The notes under the pieces were generated by a model. It did not search any database and was not told the origin of the DNA. It saw nothing but the letters and a program-made list of their open reading frames with translations. A program made the translations under genes and the position numbers. DNA of 64,000 bases from Cohaesibacter sp. (lineage in GTDB: Bacteria > Pseudomonadota > Alphaproteobacteria > Rhizobiales > Cohaesibacteraceae), in the NCBI GenBank assembly GCA_025210795.1, contig JAOAQZ010000031.1, positions 38,124 through 102,123 of the forward strand. Direction: 5' to 3'. Position 1 is the first letter of the stretch. Each line of letters begins with the position of its first letter. Positions 56,334-64,000 of this stretch are shown here, piece after piece.

Positions 56334-59300
56334 CTAGTCCTCCATTTTCAAGAGCTTCTCGGTTTCAACCAAACCAAGTATAGTCCCTTTCCGGGCAACC
56401 AAGGAATAATCACCGTCAACTGAGATGACAACAACCTTTTGTCCAGGATTGAGATGCCCGACTGTCGTATTCAAGATCCACCCCTTCTCAACAATTTTTG
56501 CTGGACCAGTGATGATATGGGTTGGCTCGGATGGAACAGCTATATTGGTATTGTCAGCTTTATTTTCTGCCCTTACACCACTCGATTTAAGCGACACAGG
56601 ATTACCAACCGGAAAGCCACTGCCTGCAATCTTCATTTGCGGGATCTGACGCTGTCCAAAGGCCTCTCGTGACAATTCCGGCAGGCGCATGTCAACATAA
56701 CTTGCCAGTTCCGTCGTCAGCAAAGCATCATCCTTGTTGCTATCACCCTTGGCAAAGGCTTCCAGCAGGGCATAGGTAAAGATGCCGTGCCCCTTATAAC
56801 CCTCCAAGGCGGGCGCCGTATCTGTTGCAGCTGTCAAAATCGCACGACCCGTCGCATGGGCAAAGCGGTCAATAGCTCCCTTGCGCTCCAACCCACCGCG
56901 CTTGATTGCTCCATCGGCGGTTAACGAGCCGCTCTCACATGTGTCATAGAGCAAGAGGGACCGCTGGGCCGGGATACGAGAGAACCAATCTTGCCAGATT
57001 TCCTGACTGAGACCATCTTTGACCACCGAGCTTTCATTGCGATAGCGAAAATCCTGCGGGAGAAAATAGTAGCGGCCCGCAACTGTTTTGCCATGGCCTG
57101 CTATGAAAAATAGAAAAGCATCATCAGGCCTGACCTTGCCCGACAGCTCAGTAAAGAGCGCCTCAAGCCCCTTCTTGGTCACCTGATCATCAACGAGAAC
57201 ATGCTGGTGGACCGCGGAATAGACCTTATGGCCCGACTGGCTTGCTGTTCTGGCAATTGCCTGCGCATCAGAGATAGCATGATTGAGGCGTAAATCACTG
57301 TCAAAATAATCATTAATGCCGATGGAGACCACAAACAGCTCTGGCTTTCGCAAGGCTTTTGCATCAACTTTGACCATAATGGAAGCAGGGTTAGAGGCGA
57401 TGGTATTGTCCTTGTTATAAACCACCACAGAAACTTCATTCTCACCCGCAGAGAGCAACAAGGTCTTTGTTACTTCGCTGACAGTATGCTGTGTGGTTGG
57501 AGTGATGGCACCAAGGCCGCGCGTTCCCCCCTGCACCTTGCCATTCACGCGATATTCAATACGTCCCAAGCCGCCATCTTTTTGGGTTATACGGATAGCA
57601 AGATCGAACCGGTCCCTATCCAGCACAATTTCATCCTGTGGCGTGACGATCTCAACCTCTGGCGGCAAGCCTCCATCAATCAAACGGTCAAGATTTAGAT
57701 TTTTGGCAGCAGAAGCAACCAAGCCATCCGGATCACCTGCCAAGGCAGCAGCAACGAGATCGGGACGATAGAGAACATCATAAAAATTGTTAACTGAATA
57801 GACCTCAAGTCCGCGCACAACATTGATATTCTTCGCCGCTTCTGGGCTAGATGCATTGAAAAACCCCTCAGGCGTCATAGAAATCCAGCTGCCATCCTTA
57901 AACGAGATGAATTTGACTTGCTCTTTGCCGCTCCCAAGGTTCCAAACCCGTATGGTAGCGTCTAGAGAAGCTGTCGCGAGCGCATTCCTGTCAAGAAATT
58001 TTGTTTTTGTTACCCAATGCTTATGACCTGAATATGATTGTCGTATTTTTCCGCTTTTGATATCCCATAACTTAACTTCACCATCCCATCCACCAGCCAG
58101 GAGCGACCCAAGATCGGGGCTAAAAGAGATACTTCCTATATAGGTCTTGTGACCTTCCAAAGACTGTACATGCTTACCATCCGAGACATTCCAGACATGG
58201 ATATTGTTTGCTTTTGAACTAGCGGCAAGAGACGCATCGTGACTAAATTCAAACTTGTCATAAGATACGCCATACTGCTTATCGAATTTATGTAAAAACT
58301 TGCCTGTTCTGGCGTCCCAATATCTTACAGCCTTGTCATTGGATGCGACGGTCAGAATAGTTTTTCCCTTAGAGGTAAACCTTGCATCTGAAATACTCCC
58401 GCCATGGCCTTCCAGTTGATGCAAAAGCTGACCAGATTTCACGCCCCAAACCCGAACCGTTTTGTCATTGGAGCCAGTTAACAATTTTTCCCCGTCGGGC
58501 GAAAAAGCGACAACATTGACCGATTTGTCATGGCCTTTGAGCGTATGAAGGAGCTTCATGGTCTGGGCATCCCAAATTTTGGCCGTATCATCCCATGACG
58601 CAGTGGCAAGCAGTTTTTGGTTCGCAGAGACAGCCACACTAGCAACTGGCTTTGTATGACCAGCAAATTTTGATTGCGACCCGCACAGGTTATCGGCGCC
58701 AAGCAATTTGGCAGTGCCATCAAAACTTGCGCTGATCAGATGGGTTCCATTTCGAATGAACTGAAGATTAGAAATTCTGTTATCATGAGCCTGACAGCTT
58801 GCAACACGAGAGCCTGACAGAAGATCCCATTTGTATACCAAACCCTCATAACCTCTTGCCGAATATATATATTTTTCATCAGGTGAGACCTCCAGCTGCT
58901 GCACATCAAGAGCACTTCCTACAATCTCCCTTATTTTACGACCACTTTTGCTATCGAATAGATGCACACCTGCTTTTTCAGTCACAACCGCCTGAATTTG
59001 CTTATCTGGCGAGCTCACCACTCCCCAAAAGCCTTTCTTATGTTCGGCAAGAACATCAATCAATTTGCCACTTGCAAGATCCCACAGACGAGCCGTGCCA
59101 TCCCATGAAGCAGTTACAAGCCGGTTGCCGTGTCCTAGAAAGGTCAGCCCCAAAACATCTTTCTTATGAGCATTGATGGTGCGGACGGGCTTAAATGACT
59201 TGGCATTCCAAATGCGTACAGTCTTGTCCGATGAAGAGCTTGCAATCAAAGATTGATCAGGCGAAAACTTGGCTTGGGTCACACCCTTGGAATGCCCTTT

Positions 59301-60212
59301 GAGTATGGCAAGGGATTTACCCGAACGCACATCCCACACCCGGACCGATTTATCTAACGAAGAAGAAAGCATCCTTAAGCCATCAGCAGAAAATGCCACA
59401 TGATTAACGGTTAATGTATGGCCGCTATAAGTTTGTTTTTTCTCATACGTCTTTGCGTCATACAGCCTGATATGTTTATCACTTGAGGCAACTGCCACGA
59501 CCTTTCCATCCGGGGAATAGGCAACACTCTTAATATCCAATTCCCAAGGGCGACCATTTGCAATAGTCGAAATGGTTTTAAGCGCTTTCCCAGTTGCGAG
59601 ATCCCAAAATTTTATAGAATTGTCTTCAGCACCAGTCACGATCTGCAAACCATTGGGCGCAAACGAAACTGAATTGACATTTGCCGTATGCCCTTTGAAA
59701 ACGCGGATCAATCTGCCCGTTTTTACCTGCCACAACCTAACATTGTCATCACTCGATGCAGTGACCAACAACTCACCATCAGGCGAAAAACTGGCTTCAT
59801 TAATCAAGAATCTATGACCAAGGTTCGGCAGTACCTCAATAGGAAGCTGAGAATGACCTAATACTTTCCTGCCTGACGTTTCCGGCAAGCCTCCCCTTGT
59901 CATTGCTGCAACCAAAGTCCTTACAATCGCTTTTGGCTGCTTCTTCTTGGCCTTAACAACATCAGACAGAAAAACCTTCGTCGCAGGATCACTCCAATCT
60001 TTTCCGCCAGCATCTTTAAGAAACCTGTTCAGCGCCTGTTTTGAGCCTTTGCCAAACTGTCCGTCTACCGGGCCGCGATAATAGCCAAGTGTCTTTAATT
60101 GACTTTGCCAGATTTTTTCCTGTTCACCAGAAAAAGCAGTTTGATTAAAGGATAAGAAGATGACGTAGAAACCAACGATCACGTAACCAAGCAGCCGCAT
60201 CCCATTGGTCAT
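56334..60212 (-). CDS. WD40-repeat caspase-like protein with N-terminal peptidoglycan-binding domain
   Basis: A 1292-residue protein. An N-terminal hydrophobic segment (about 5-25) acts as signal or anchor, then comes a peptidoglycan-binding-1-like domain (about 34-65: LKTLGYYRGPVDGQFGKGSK). About 15 WD40 repeats follow (131-775), enough for two propellers, each closing with a WD-like dipeptide (RLWDLASGK, KLWDIKSGK). After a linker with WISMTPEGFFNASS comes a caspase/C14-like domain (about 950-1190) with the dyad intact: His1040 (FIAGHGKT) and Cys1092 (YDTCESG). An SH3-like domain ends the chain (about 1235-1292). It may be a surface or periplasmic sensor-protease. ATG 60212 has ggag upstream; a TTG at 60230 is less likely. 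Confidence 0.88.
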   Translation of the reverse strand: MTNGMRLLGYVIVGFYVIFLSFNQTAFSGEQEKIWQSQLKTLGYYRGPVDGQFGKGSKQALNRFLKDAGGKDWSDPATKVFLSDVVKAKKKQPKAIVRTLVAAMTRGGLPETSGRKVLGHSQLPIEVLPNLGHRFLINEASFSPDGELLVTASSDDNVRLWQVKTGRLIRVFKGHTANVNSVSFAPNGLQIVTGAEDNSIKFWDLATGKALKTISTIANGRPWELDIKSVAYSPDGKVVAVASSDKHIRLYDAKTYEKKQTYSGHTLTVNHVAFSADGLRMLSSSLDKSVRVWDVRSGKSLAILKGHSKGVTQAKFSPDQSLIASSSSDKTVRIWNAKSFKPVRTINAHKKDVLGLTFLGHGNRLVTASWDGTARLWDLASGKLIDVLAEHKKGFWGVVSSPDKQIQAVVTEKAGVHLFDSKSGRKIREIVGSALDVQQLEVSPDEKYIYSARGYEGLVYKWDLLSGSRVASCQAHDNRISNLQFIRNGTHLISASFDGTAKLLGADNLCGSQSKFAGHTKPVASVAVSANQKLLATASWDDTAKIWDAQTMKLLHTLKGHDKSVNVVAFSPDGEKLLTGSNDKTVRVWGVKSGQLLHQLEGHGGSISDARFTSKGKTILTVASNDKAVRYWDARTGKFLHKFDKQYGVSYDKFEFSHDASLAASSKANNIHVWNVSDGKHVQSLEGHKTYIGSISFSPDLGSLLAGGWDGEVKLWDIKSGKIRQSYSGHKHWVTKTKFLDRNALATASLDATIRVWNLGSGKEQVKFISFKDGSWISMTPEGFFNASSPEAAKNINVVRGLEVYSVNNFYDVLYRPDLVAAALAGDPDGLVASAAKNLNLDRLIDGGLPPEVEIVTPQDEIVLDRDRFDLAIRITQKDGGLGRIEYRVNGKVQGGTRGLGAITPTTQHTVSEVTKTLLLSAGENEVSVVVYNKDNTIASNPASIMVKVDAKALRKPELFVVSIGINDYFDSDLRLNHAISDAQAIARTASQSGHKVYSAVHQHVLVDDQVTKKGLEALFTELSGKVRPDDAFLFFIAGHGKTVAGRYYFLPQDFRYRNESSVVKDGLSQEIWQDWFSRIPAQRSLLLYDTCESGSLTADGAIKRGGLERKGAIDRFAHATGRAILTAATDTAPALEGYKGHGIFTYALLEAFAKGDSNKDDALLTTELASYVDMRLPELSREAFGQRQIPQMKIAGSGFPVGNPVSLKSSGVRAENKADNTNIAVPSEPTHIITGPAKIVEKGWILNTTVGHLNPGQKVVVISVDGDYSLVARKGTILGLVETEKLLKMED

Positions 60213-60482
60213 ATTCACTCTCCACCTCAAATTTCTGACACAACTCCAAAAGATCTCGCATCAGTAGCCAATAATATATCTCTATACGTCCTGCTCTCTT
60301 GCAGAGCTTATGCAACAAAAGCAACTTTAAGATAATTGGAGAGTAAAATTCCACCCCTCTTTGTTTGCCGAGCCTTCCTCACTTTGAGGAGATATTGGAA
60401 ATCGCCGCAACCACATAAAATCGGCAAAAGATCCGCAGGCGTTTGGTGGCTTTCTAGGGAGAATGCAGTAACAATTGCATTG

Positions 60483-61313
60483 CTACTGCATCTGCCACCG
60501 ATCCCCAAACCGGCTTGACCAATTGGCATTGTGGCCAGCCTTTGGAATGATGGTGATGTGATGACTGGGCATTGCCTCCATAAACCGTTTCTGGCTCTTT
60601 AGAGGAACAATCCTGTCCTTCTCACCAAACCAGAACTGCTTTGCGATTGGCAGCTTAGAAAGCTTTTGAAGGAATGCTTGAGAAGGAGTAGCAGAATAAA
60701 CGGGAGAAATGTCATGGAACTGCGTCCACATTTCAAGGTCTAGGGGACTTGCAACGGTTGTCAAATGACTTGCATCATCTCTCAAAATTGCAAGTTCTGC
60801 GGCCAAAACTCCGCCTCCAGAATAGCCGATAAGCGCAATATCACTTTTATCAAATTCTGACTTGGTTATGGAAATTACCTTGTTCATGGCAACCAGGACC
60901 GACCGAGAGAAACGTTCGGTGGTCCAGTATTTCGAAGGGCATTTCCCCATTTCATCAAACGATAGAAACTGGCACGGCCGCGCGAGATATAGAACATCCT
61001 TGCCTGATGGAATCTGCGCTGCAATCCTTTTGCCTTCTGGACTCCGGGGGGTAGGATTCCGGGGCGGGTTCCCAGCCCTACTCCAACTGGCGCCATCGCC
61101 TTCAATAACGACAACCAACGTGGAGGATGACGCCTCAGACACTTTGGTAGTACGAACCCAATATTTGAACTTGAAGGCATCGTCATGGGCCAAAAACTCT
61201 CGCTCAGACCATAAGCTGCTTCCCAATGCTTCACTGGGTACTTCATCAAGATTTGCAATCCGGCACCCTGATACAATGCCGCAAAGCAGAAACATTAGAA
61301 ACAAGAAACGCAT
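60483..61313 (-). CDS. lipoprotein alpha/beta hydrolase
   Basis: A 276-residue protein with a lipoprotein signal (FLLCGIVSGC; Cys17 is the lipid site). The catalytic triad of an alpha/beta hydrolase is visible: nucleophile Ser in ALIGYSGGGVLAAEL, Asp in FGEKDRIVP and His in KAGHNANW. LVVVIEGDGASW near residue 70 supplies the oxyanion region. Substrate unknown; the family includes esterases, lipases and depolymerases. ATG 61313 follows aggag; the frame extends to 61382 without an RBS. It sits between the caspase-like gene and a beta-barrel gene, all on the minus strand, but a terminator at 61387-61422 separates it from the latter. Confidence 0.78.
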   Translation of the reverse strand: MRFLFLMFLLCGIVSGCRIANLDEVPSEALGSSLWSEREFLAHDDAFKFKYWVRTTKVSEASSSTLVVVIEGDGASWSRAGNPPRNPTPRSPEGKRIAAQIPSGKDVLYLARPCQFLSFDEMGKCPSKYWTTERFSRSVLVAMNKVISITKSEFDKSDIALIGYSGGGVLAAELAILRDDASHLTTVASPLDLEMWTQFHDISPVYSATPSQAFLQKLSKLPIAKQFWFGEKDRIVPLKSQKRFMEAMPSHHITIIPKAGHNANWSSRFGDRWQMQ

Positions 61314-61386
61314 TATCGCTTTCTCCTGATAGCCAATGAAAAGCAAAAAAACGATCAGGTTGCAAGAATGCACATCCCCCAAAGCA

Positions 61387-61422
61387 AAAAGTCATGCGAG
61401 CAAAAAGCTTCGCATGACTTTT
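61387..61422. terminator. terminator after the beta-barrel gene
   Basis: A perfect 13-bp stem, aaaagtcatgcga (61387-61399) with tcgcatgactttt (61410-61422), 10-nt loop, with A/T runs on both sides. Confidence 0.9.
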
Positions 61423-61452
61423 GTTCCATAAGTTGGGTGACAGACCCTAAAA

Positions 61453-62472
61453 TTAAAAGGCAACTTTCAGATTAAGCCCTGCAGTCGTGCTTTCTTTGTT
61501 TTCACGACCAACAACTGTGCTGAGGGAAACACCTCCAGTGACATGCTGCCACTCTCCAGAGCCATAAATATGGCTCCCGACACTGAGCTTAAATTCATCC
61601 GCATCATCAGAGGCACCCGGTGTGGATGGCTTTTCAGCGTCAATATCATAGGCATAACCAACGCTAACATAAGGCATCATTGGTTCCATCCAATATCCGA
61701 GCGTCAGACCAACATTTGCCTGAGTAAGATCGTCGGAACTTGATTGATAAACAATACCATTACTATCGGTGTAAGAAGCCCGTTTATTGGAATTAACCAT
61801 CAAACCGGCTGTCGCACTTGCGATCACAGAGCCATACCATTTCGAGGCATTCAAATTGAACGACCCGATATATCCATCAGTGTCATAATCACTGCTCACA
61901 CCGCCAACCGTCTGGTCAGTATTGGTACGGCTGTAACCAAAGGATGCATCGGCGGAAAGCCAATCCGTGATTTGCATGCTCGCATACGGCATCAGAGTGA
62001 AACCATTGGATTCGATAGAACCAACGGTATAATTGGTATCGGTATCACTATGGGAATAGGTGACAGAAGCCCCCACAGTGATACGATCCGTAATTGCTTT
62101 ATCCAAGCCGATGGTCGCTGTCTGGCTGACGGTGCCGCTATCTGTGGCAGAAAAATTATCCCCGCTCCAGCTATTCGCTACACTACCCCACACCGACATC
62201 CCTGATGGCACGTCTCCTGATGCAAGACCTGTCACCCCACCAGAACCGGGTGCCCCTGGAATATCAAATGCATTTTGAATTGGGCTGAAGCGATCAGAAA
62301 CAATTCTAGCAATACGTGCAGCATTGGAATTTTGGGAAGTGCGCACAATATCACTTGCTGCAGTGTCCGAAGAGGTGGAACCAGGAGTGGGTGTTGATTG
62401 AGCCTGAGCGCCAGTCGTTAACACCATCCCCCCAAAAGCCAACAATAAAAGACCTTTGAACAAGCTTTTCAT
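61453..62472 (-). CDS. outer-membrane autotransporter-type beta-barrel protein
   Basis: A 339-residue protein with a signal peptide (about 1-25, ending GAQAQ), a Ser/Thr/Pro-rich stretch, a short segment resembling the linker helix before autotransporter barrels (SNAARIARIVSDRFSPIQNA), and then alternating amphipathic strands ending in NLKVAF. The C-terminal Phe is the usual barrel-assembly signal. VWGSVANSWSGDNFSA and LDKAITDRITVGASVTYSHS are typical autotransporter-barrel sequences. There is no passenger domain, so it may act as a plain porin-like or structural barrel. ATG 62472 has gagg upstream. Confidence 0.83.
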   Translation of the reverse strand: MKSLFKGLLLLAFGGMVLTTGAQAQSTPTPGSTSSDTAASDIVRTSQNSNAARIARIVSDRFSPIQNAFDIPGAPGSGGVTGLASGDVPSGMSVWGSVANSWSGDNFSATDSGTVSQTATIGLDKAITDRITVGASVTYSHSDTDTNYTVGSIESNGFTLMPYASMQITDWLSADASFGYSRTNTDQTVGGVSSDYDTDGYIGSFNLNASKWYGSVIASATAGLMVNSNKRASYTDSNGIVYQSSSDDLTQANVGLTLGYWMEPMMPYVSVGYAYDIDAEKPSTPGASDDADEFKLSVGSHIYGSGEWQHVTGGVSLSTVVGRENKESTTAGLNLKVAF

Positions 62473-62873
62473 CTTAATAATCCTCGGACATTCTTCTTCG
62501 ATTTCGATCCGCAAATGGTACGTAGCCAAATGCGCCGAAAATCATAGCTTAACGTTCAGTTAAACCCTGAATAGCCCGATATGTGATTGGCTTCGATAAT
62601 ACGAAAGGAAAACCCACAGATTTATTATGTACTAATACATCTCAAATTAGTTCAGAGTTTCCAATTTGAAGCATCAAAACAATTACTTATTACAGGCGCA
62701 ACTCGAACTAGTTCACCTGTAGCATACGGATTTCATTTTGTTTTGCAGCATGCTGTTCTACCATTCCCTATAAGCTTGTTGCAGACTCGGATAATGGGTC
62801 AGCGTCGCGTTTCTCAGCACCCCGGCATCCCAGAAGCGGCAGGCCAAAGGGAGTTGTTTTTGGGGAACTGACA
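62473..62873. other. divergent intergenic region
   Basis: Some 400 bp between the beta-barrel gene and the divergent gene at 62874. AT-rich to about 62770, then closer to average. It must hold both promoters. I see no clear RNA gene; a 10-bp palindrome, gaactagttc (62706-62715), is too short to call. Confidence 0.5.
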
Positions 62874-64000
62874 ATGGCTAGAACATATCGCTCAATCATT
62901 GGCACAATTCTTGTTGCTGGAACGACACTCACCGCCATTTTGCTCTCAAGCGCAAGCGACCTGGCCAATGCGACGACACCGCATTACAGACCACCAGCCC
63001 GCACGCCCAAGATAGTCCCCCCCAGAGTAACTCCACCCAGAATAACACCACCAAAGGTTTATCGCCCACCATCGATCAAAAAGCGTTCAATTAAAAAATC
63101 AAAACCAAAGGTGACGAAGGAAAAGACAACAACGAAAAAACCTTCCGCCAAGAAAGCAAAACCAGCTCGCAAAGCCGTAAAATCCAGCAACTCCAAAATC
63201 AAGAAAAAAGCATTACAAAACAAAGAAGCTGCATCCAAGAAAACCAAAAAGACCAAGCGTAAAAGCACCCAATATCCTCAAAAGGTTGGCAAAGAGAACA
63301 GAGGTAAGCTGAAATATGCGCAGGCATTGCTAACCAAGCTGGGCTTTGACGCTGGCATACCAGATGGTTTCTATGGCCCCAAAACCGAACAGGCCATGCT
63401 CGATTTCTACAAGGCGCTCAAAGCCACAAATGCACCGATGGCTGAGCGGTATTTGGGCGAAATGAACGCGGGCACTATTGTCAATGCAAACTCTTATTAT
63501 GATTACTTCATCAAGGCCAATGATGGATTGAACGCTGCGGGCGTTAAATACAAACAGACCATTCCTTTCCAAAAGCGGGACATGTTCCGCGACACTCAAA
63601 CAACTCTTAATCGGTTGGGATATGATGCAGGCCCTGCAGACATGCTTTATGGCCCAAAGACAGAAGAAGCTCTGATCAAGTTTTCAGGCGCATTAAGGGC
63701 AGACAATCCCTCTTATGCTGATAAGTTCCTGACACTCATCGAAACAGGAAAAGTAGCAGACGCACATCAATATATCAGTTGGTATGTCAGCCAGCATCAA
63801 GACAAATTACAAGGCTCTGGCTCACCGAAACCGATTGTTTCAGCACCTGCAAAACCGCTTCAAATGGCCGGCTCAAACAGCGGCAAGTCCAGAGGGCAAA
63901 GCGGAGGATCTGTGCCTATCGCGGGGGAGGTTCCCAACACAAGTGATGAATCAAAATCCGGCTCACTGACACCGATCATTATTGACGGGAAATCCTATAC
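62874..64000 (+). CDS. secreted basic protein with two peptidoglycan-binding-like repeats (3' end outside window)
   Basis: An open frame from ATG 62874, preceded by ggggaac, runs to the window edge (about 375 codons) with no stop. A signal peptide (about 1-33, ending LANA) leads to a Pro/Arg segment (YRPPARTPKIVPPRV) and a very Lys-rich linker (about 68-140, with KKTKKTKRKS). Two related domains follow: TKLGFDAGIPDGFYGPKTEQ (about 152) and NRLGYDAGPADMLYGPKTEE (about 246), both like peptidoglycan-binding-1 units. After that comes a low-complexity Gly/Ser region. The basic linker could bind acidic cell-wall polymers or DNA. The C-terminal part, and any catalytic domain, is not visible. Confidence 0.8.
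   Translation, partial: MARTYRSIIGTILVAGTTLTAILLSSASDLANATTPHYRPPARTPKIVPPRVTPPRITPPKVYRPPSIKKRSIKKSKPKVTKEKTTTKKPSAKKAKPARKAVKSSNSKIKKKALQNKEAASKKTKKTKRKSTQYPQKVGKENRGKLKYAQALLTKLGFDAGIPDGFYGPKTEQAMLDFYKALKATNAPMAERYLGEMNAGTIVNANSYYDYFIKANDGLNAAGVKYKQTIPFQKRDMFRDTQTTLNRLGYDAGPADMLYGPKTEEALIKFSGALRADNPSYADKFLTLIETGKVADAHQYISWYVSQHQDKLQGSGSPKPIVSAPAKPLQMAGSNSGKSRGQSGGSVPIAGEVPNTSDESKSGSLTPIIIDGKSY

Noticed and set aside
62706..62715. Palindrome gaactagttc in the intergenic region
   Set aside because: Too short, no second copy or conserved context.

Overview
The window reads as chromosomal DNA of a heterotrophic, motile alphaproteobacterium. The gene families (GcdH/CaiB catabolism, a TAXI-type TRAP transporter with a TeaD-like stress protein, FecCD-type B12 uptake, CcoG, several PilZ chemoreceptors) fit Hyphomicrobiales, perhaps a marine Cohaesibacter/Stappia-like lineage; this placement is an inference and only weakly held. 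I see no rRNA, tRNA, insertion sequence, prophage or CRISPR array. Coding density is high and neighbouring operons often abut or overlap.

Layout. 1-12 kb: the end of a LysR regulator, glutaryl-CoA dehydrogenase and a CaiB/BaiF CoA-transferase (glutarate catabolism), a ThDP enzyme, an M20 amidohydrolase, and a four-gene Dpp/Opp-type ABC importer whose two ATPases are fused. 12-16 kb (minus): glucose-6-phosphate isomerase behind a tungstate importer in the order tupB-tupC-tupA. 16-20.5 kb: a large AsmA protein and arginase. 20.5-24.8 kb: a methionine-degradation locus laid out like Pseudomonas mdeR-mdeAB (Lrp regulator, methionine gamma-lyase, AceE-like 2-oxo acid dehydrogenase E1). 24.8-32.4 kb: a TAXI TRAP transporter with universal stress protein and RpiR regulator, divergent from a class III aminotransferase and a BKACE beta-keto acid cleavage enzyme.

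32.5-49.3 kb is the most distinctive region. Two chemoreceptors that both end in a c-di-GMP-binding PilZ domain (one NIT-HAMP-MA-PilZ, one globin-MA-CZB-PilZ) flank a type I secretion locus. That locus has a PrtD-type ABC exporter and a HlyD adaptor, and divergently two large proteins without signal peptides. One is a galactose-oxidase-like radical copper oxidase with all the expected copper and cofactor residues. The other is a 1182-residue protein with an internally duplicated unit of about 380 residues and a short RTX stretch. Both end in the same run of about 75-residue repeats and the same terminal tail, which suggests one export module shared by two cargos. An unrecognised multi-pass membrane protein lies between the cargos. 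The outer-membrane TolC partner is not in the window.

49.9-64 kb: a MocR-type regulator behind ccoG; a cobalamin riboswitch controlling a FecBCD-like ABC importer; a 1292-residue protein combining a peptidoglycan-binding domain, about 15 WD40 repeats and an intact caspase-like domain; a lipoprotein alpha/beta hydrolase; an autotransporter-type beta-barrel without a passenger; and the start of a secreted protein with a Lys/Pro-rich linker and two peptidoglycan-binding-like repeats that runs off the end.

Start codons were moved downstream of the longest open frame wherever a ribosome binding site and family alignment agreed; these choices are stated in each entry.
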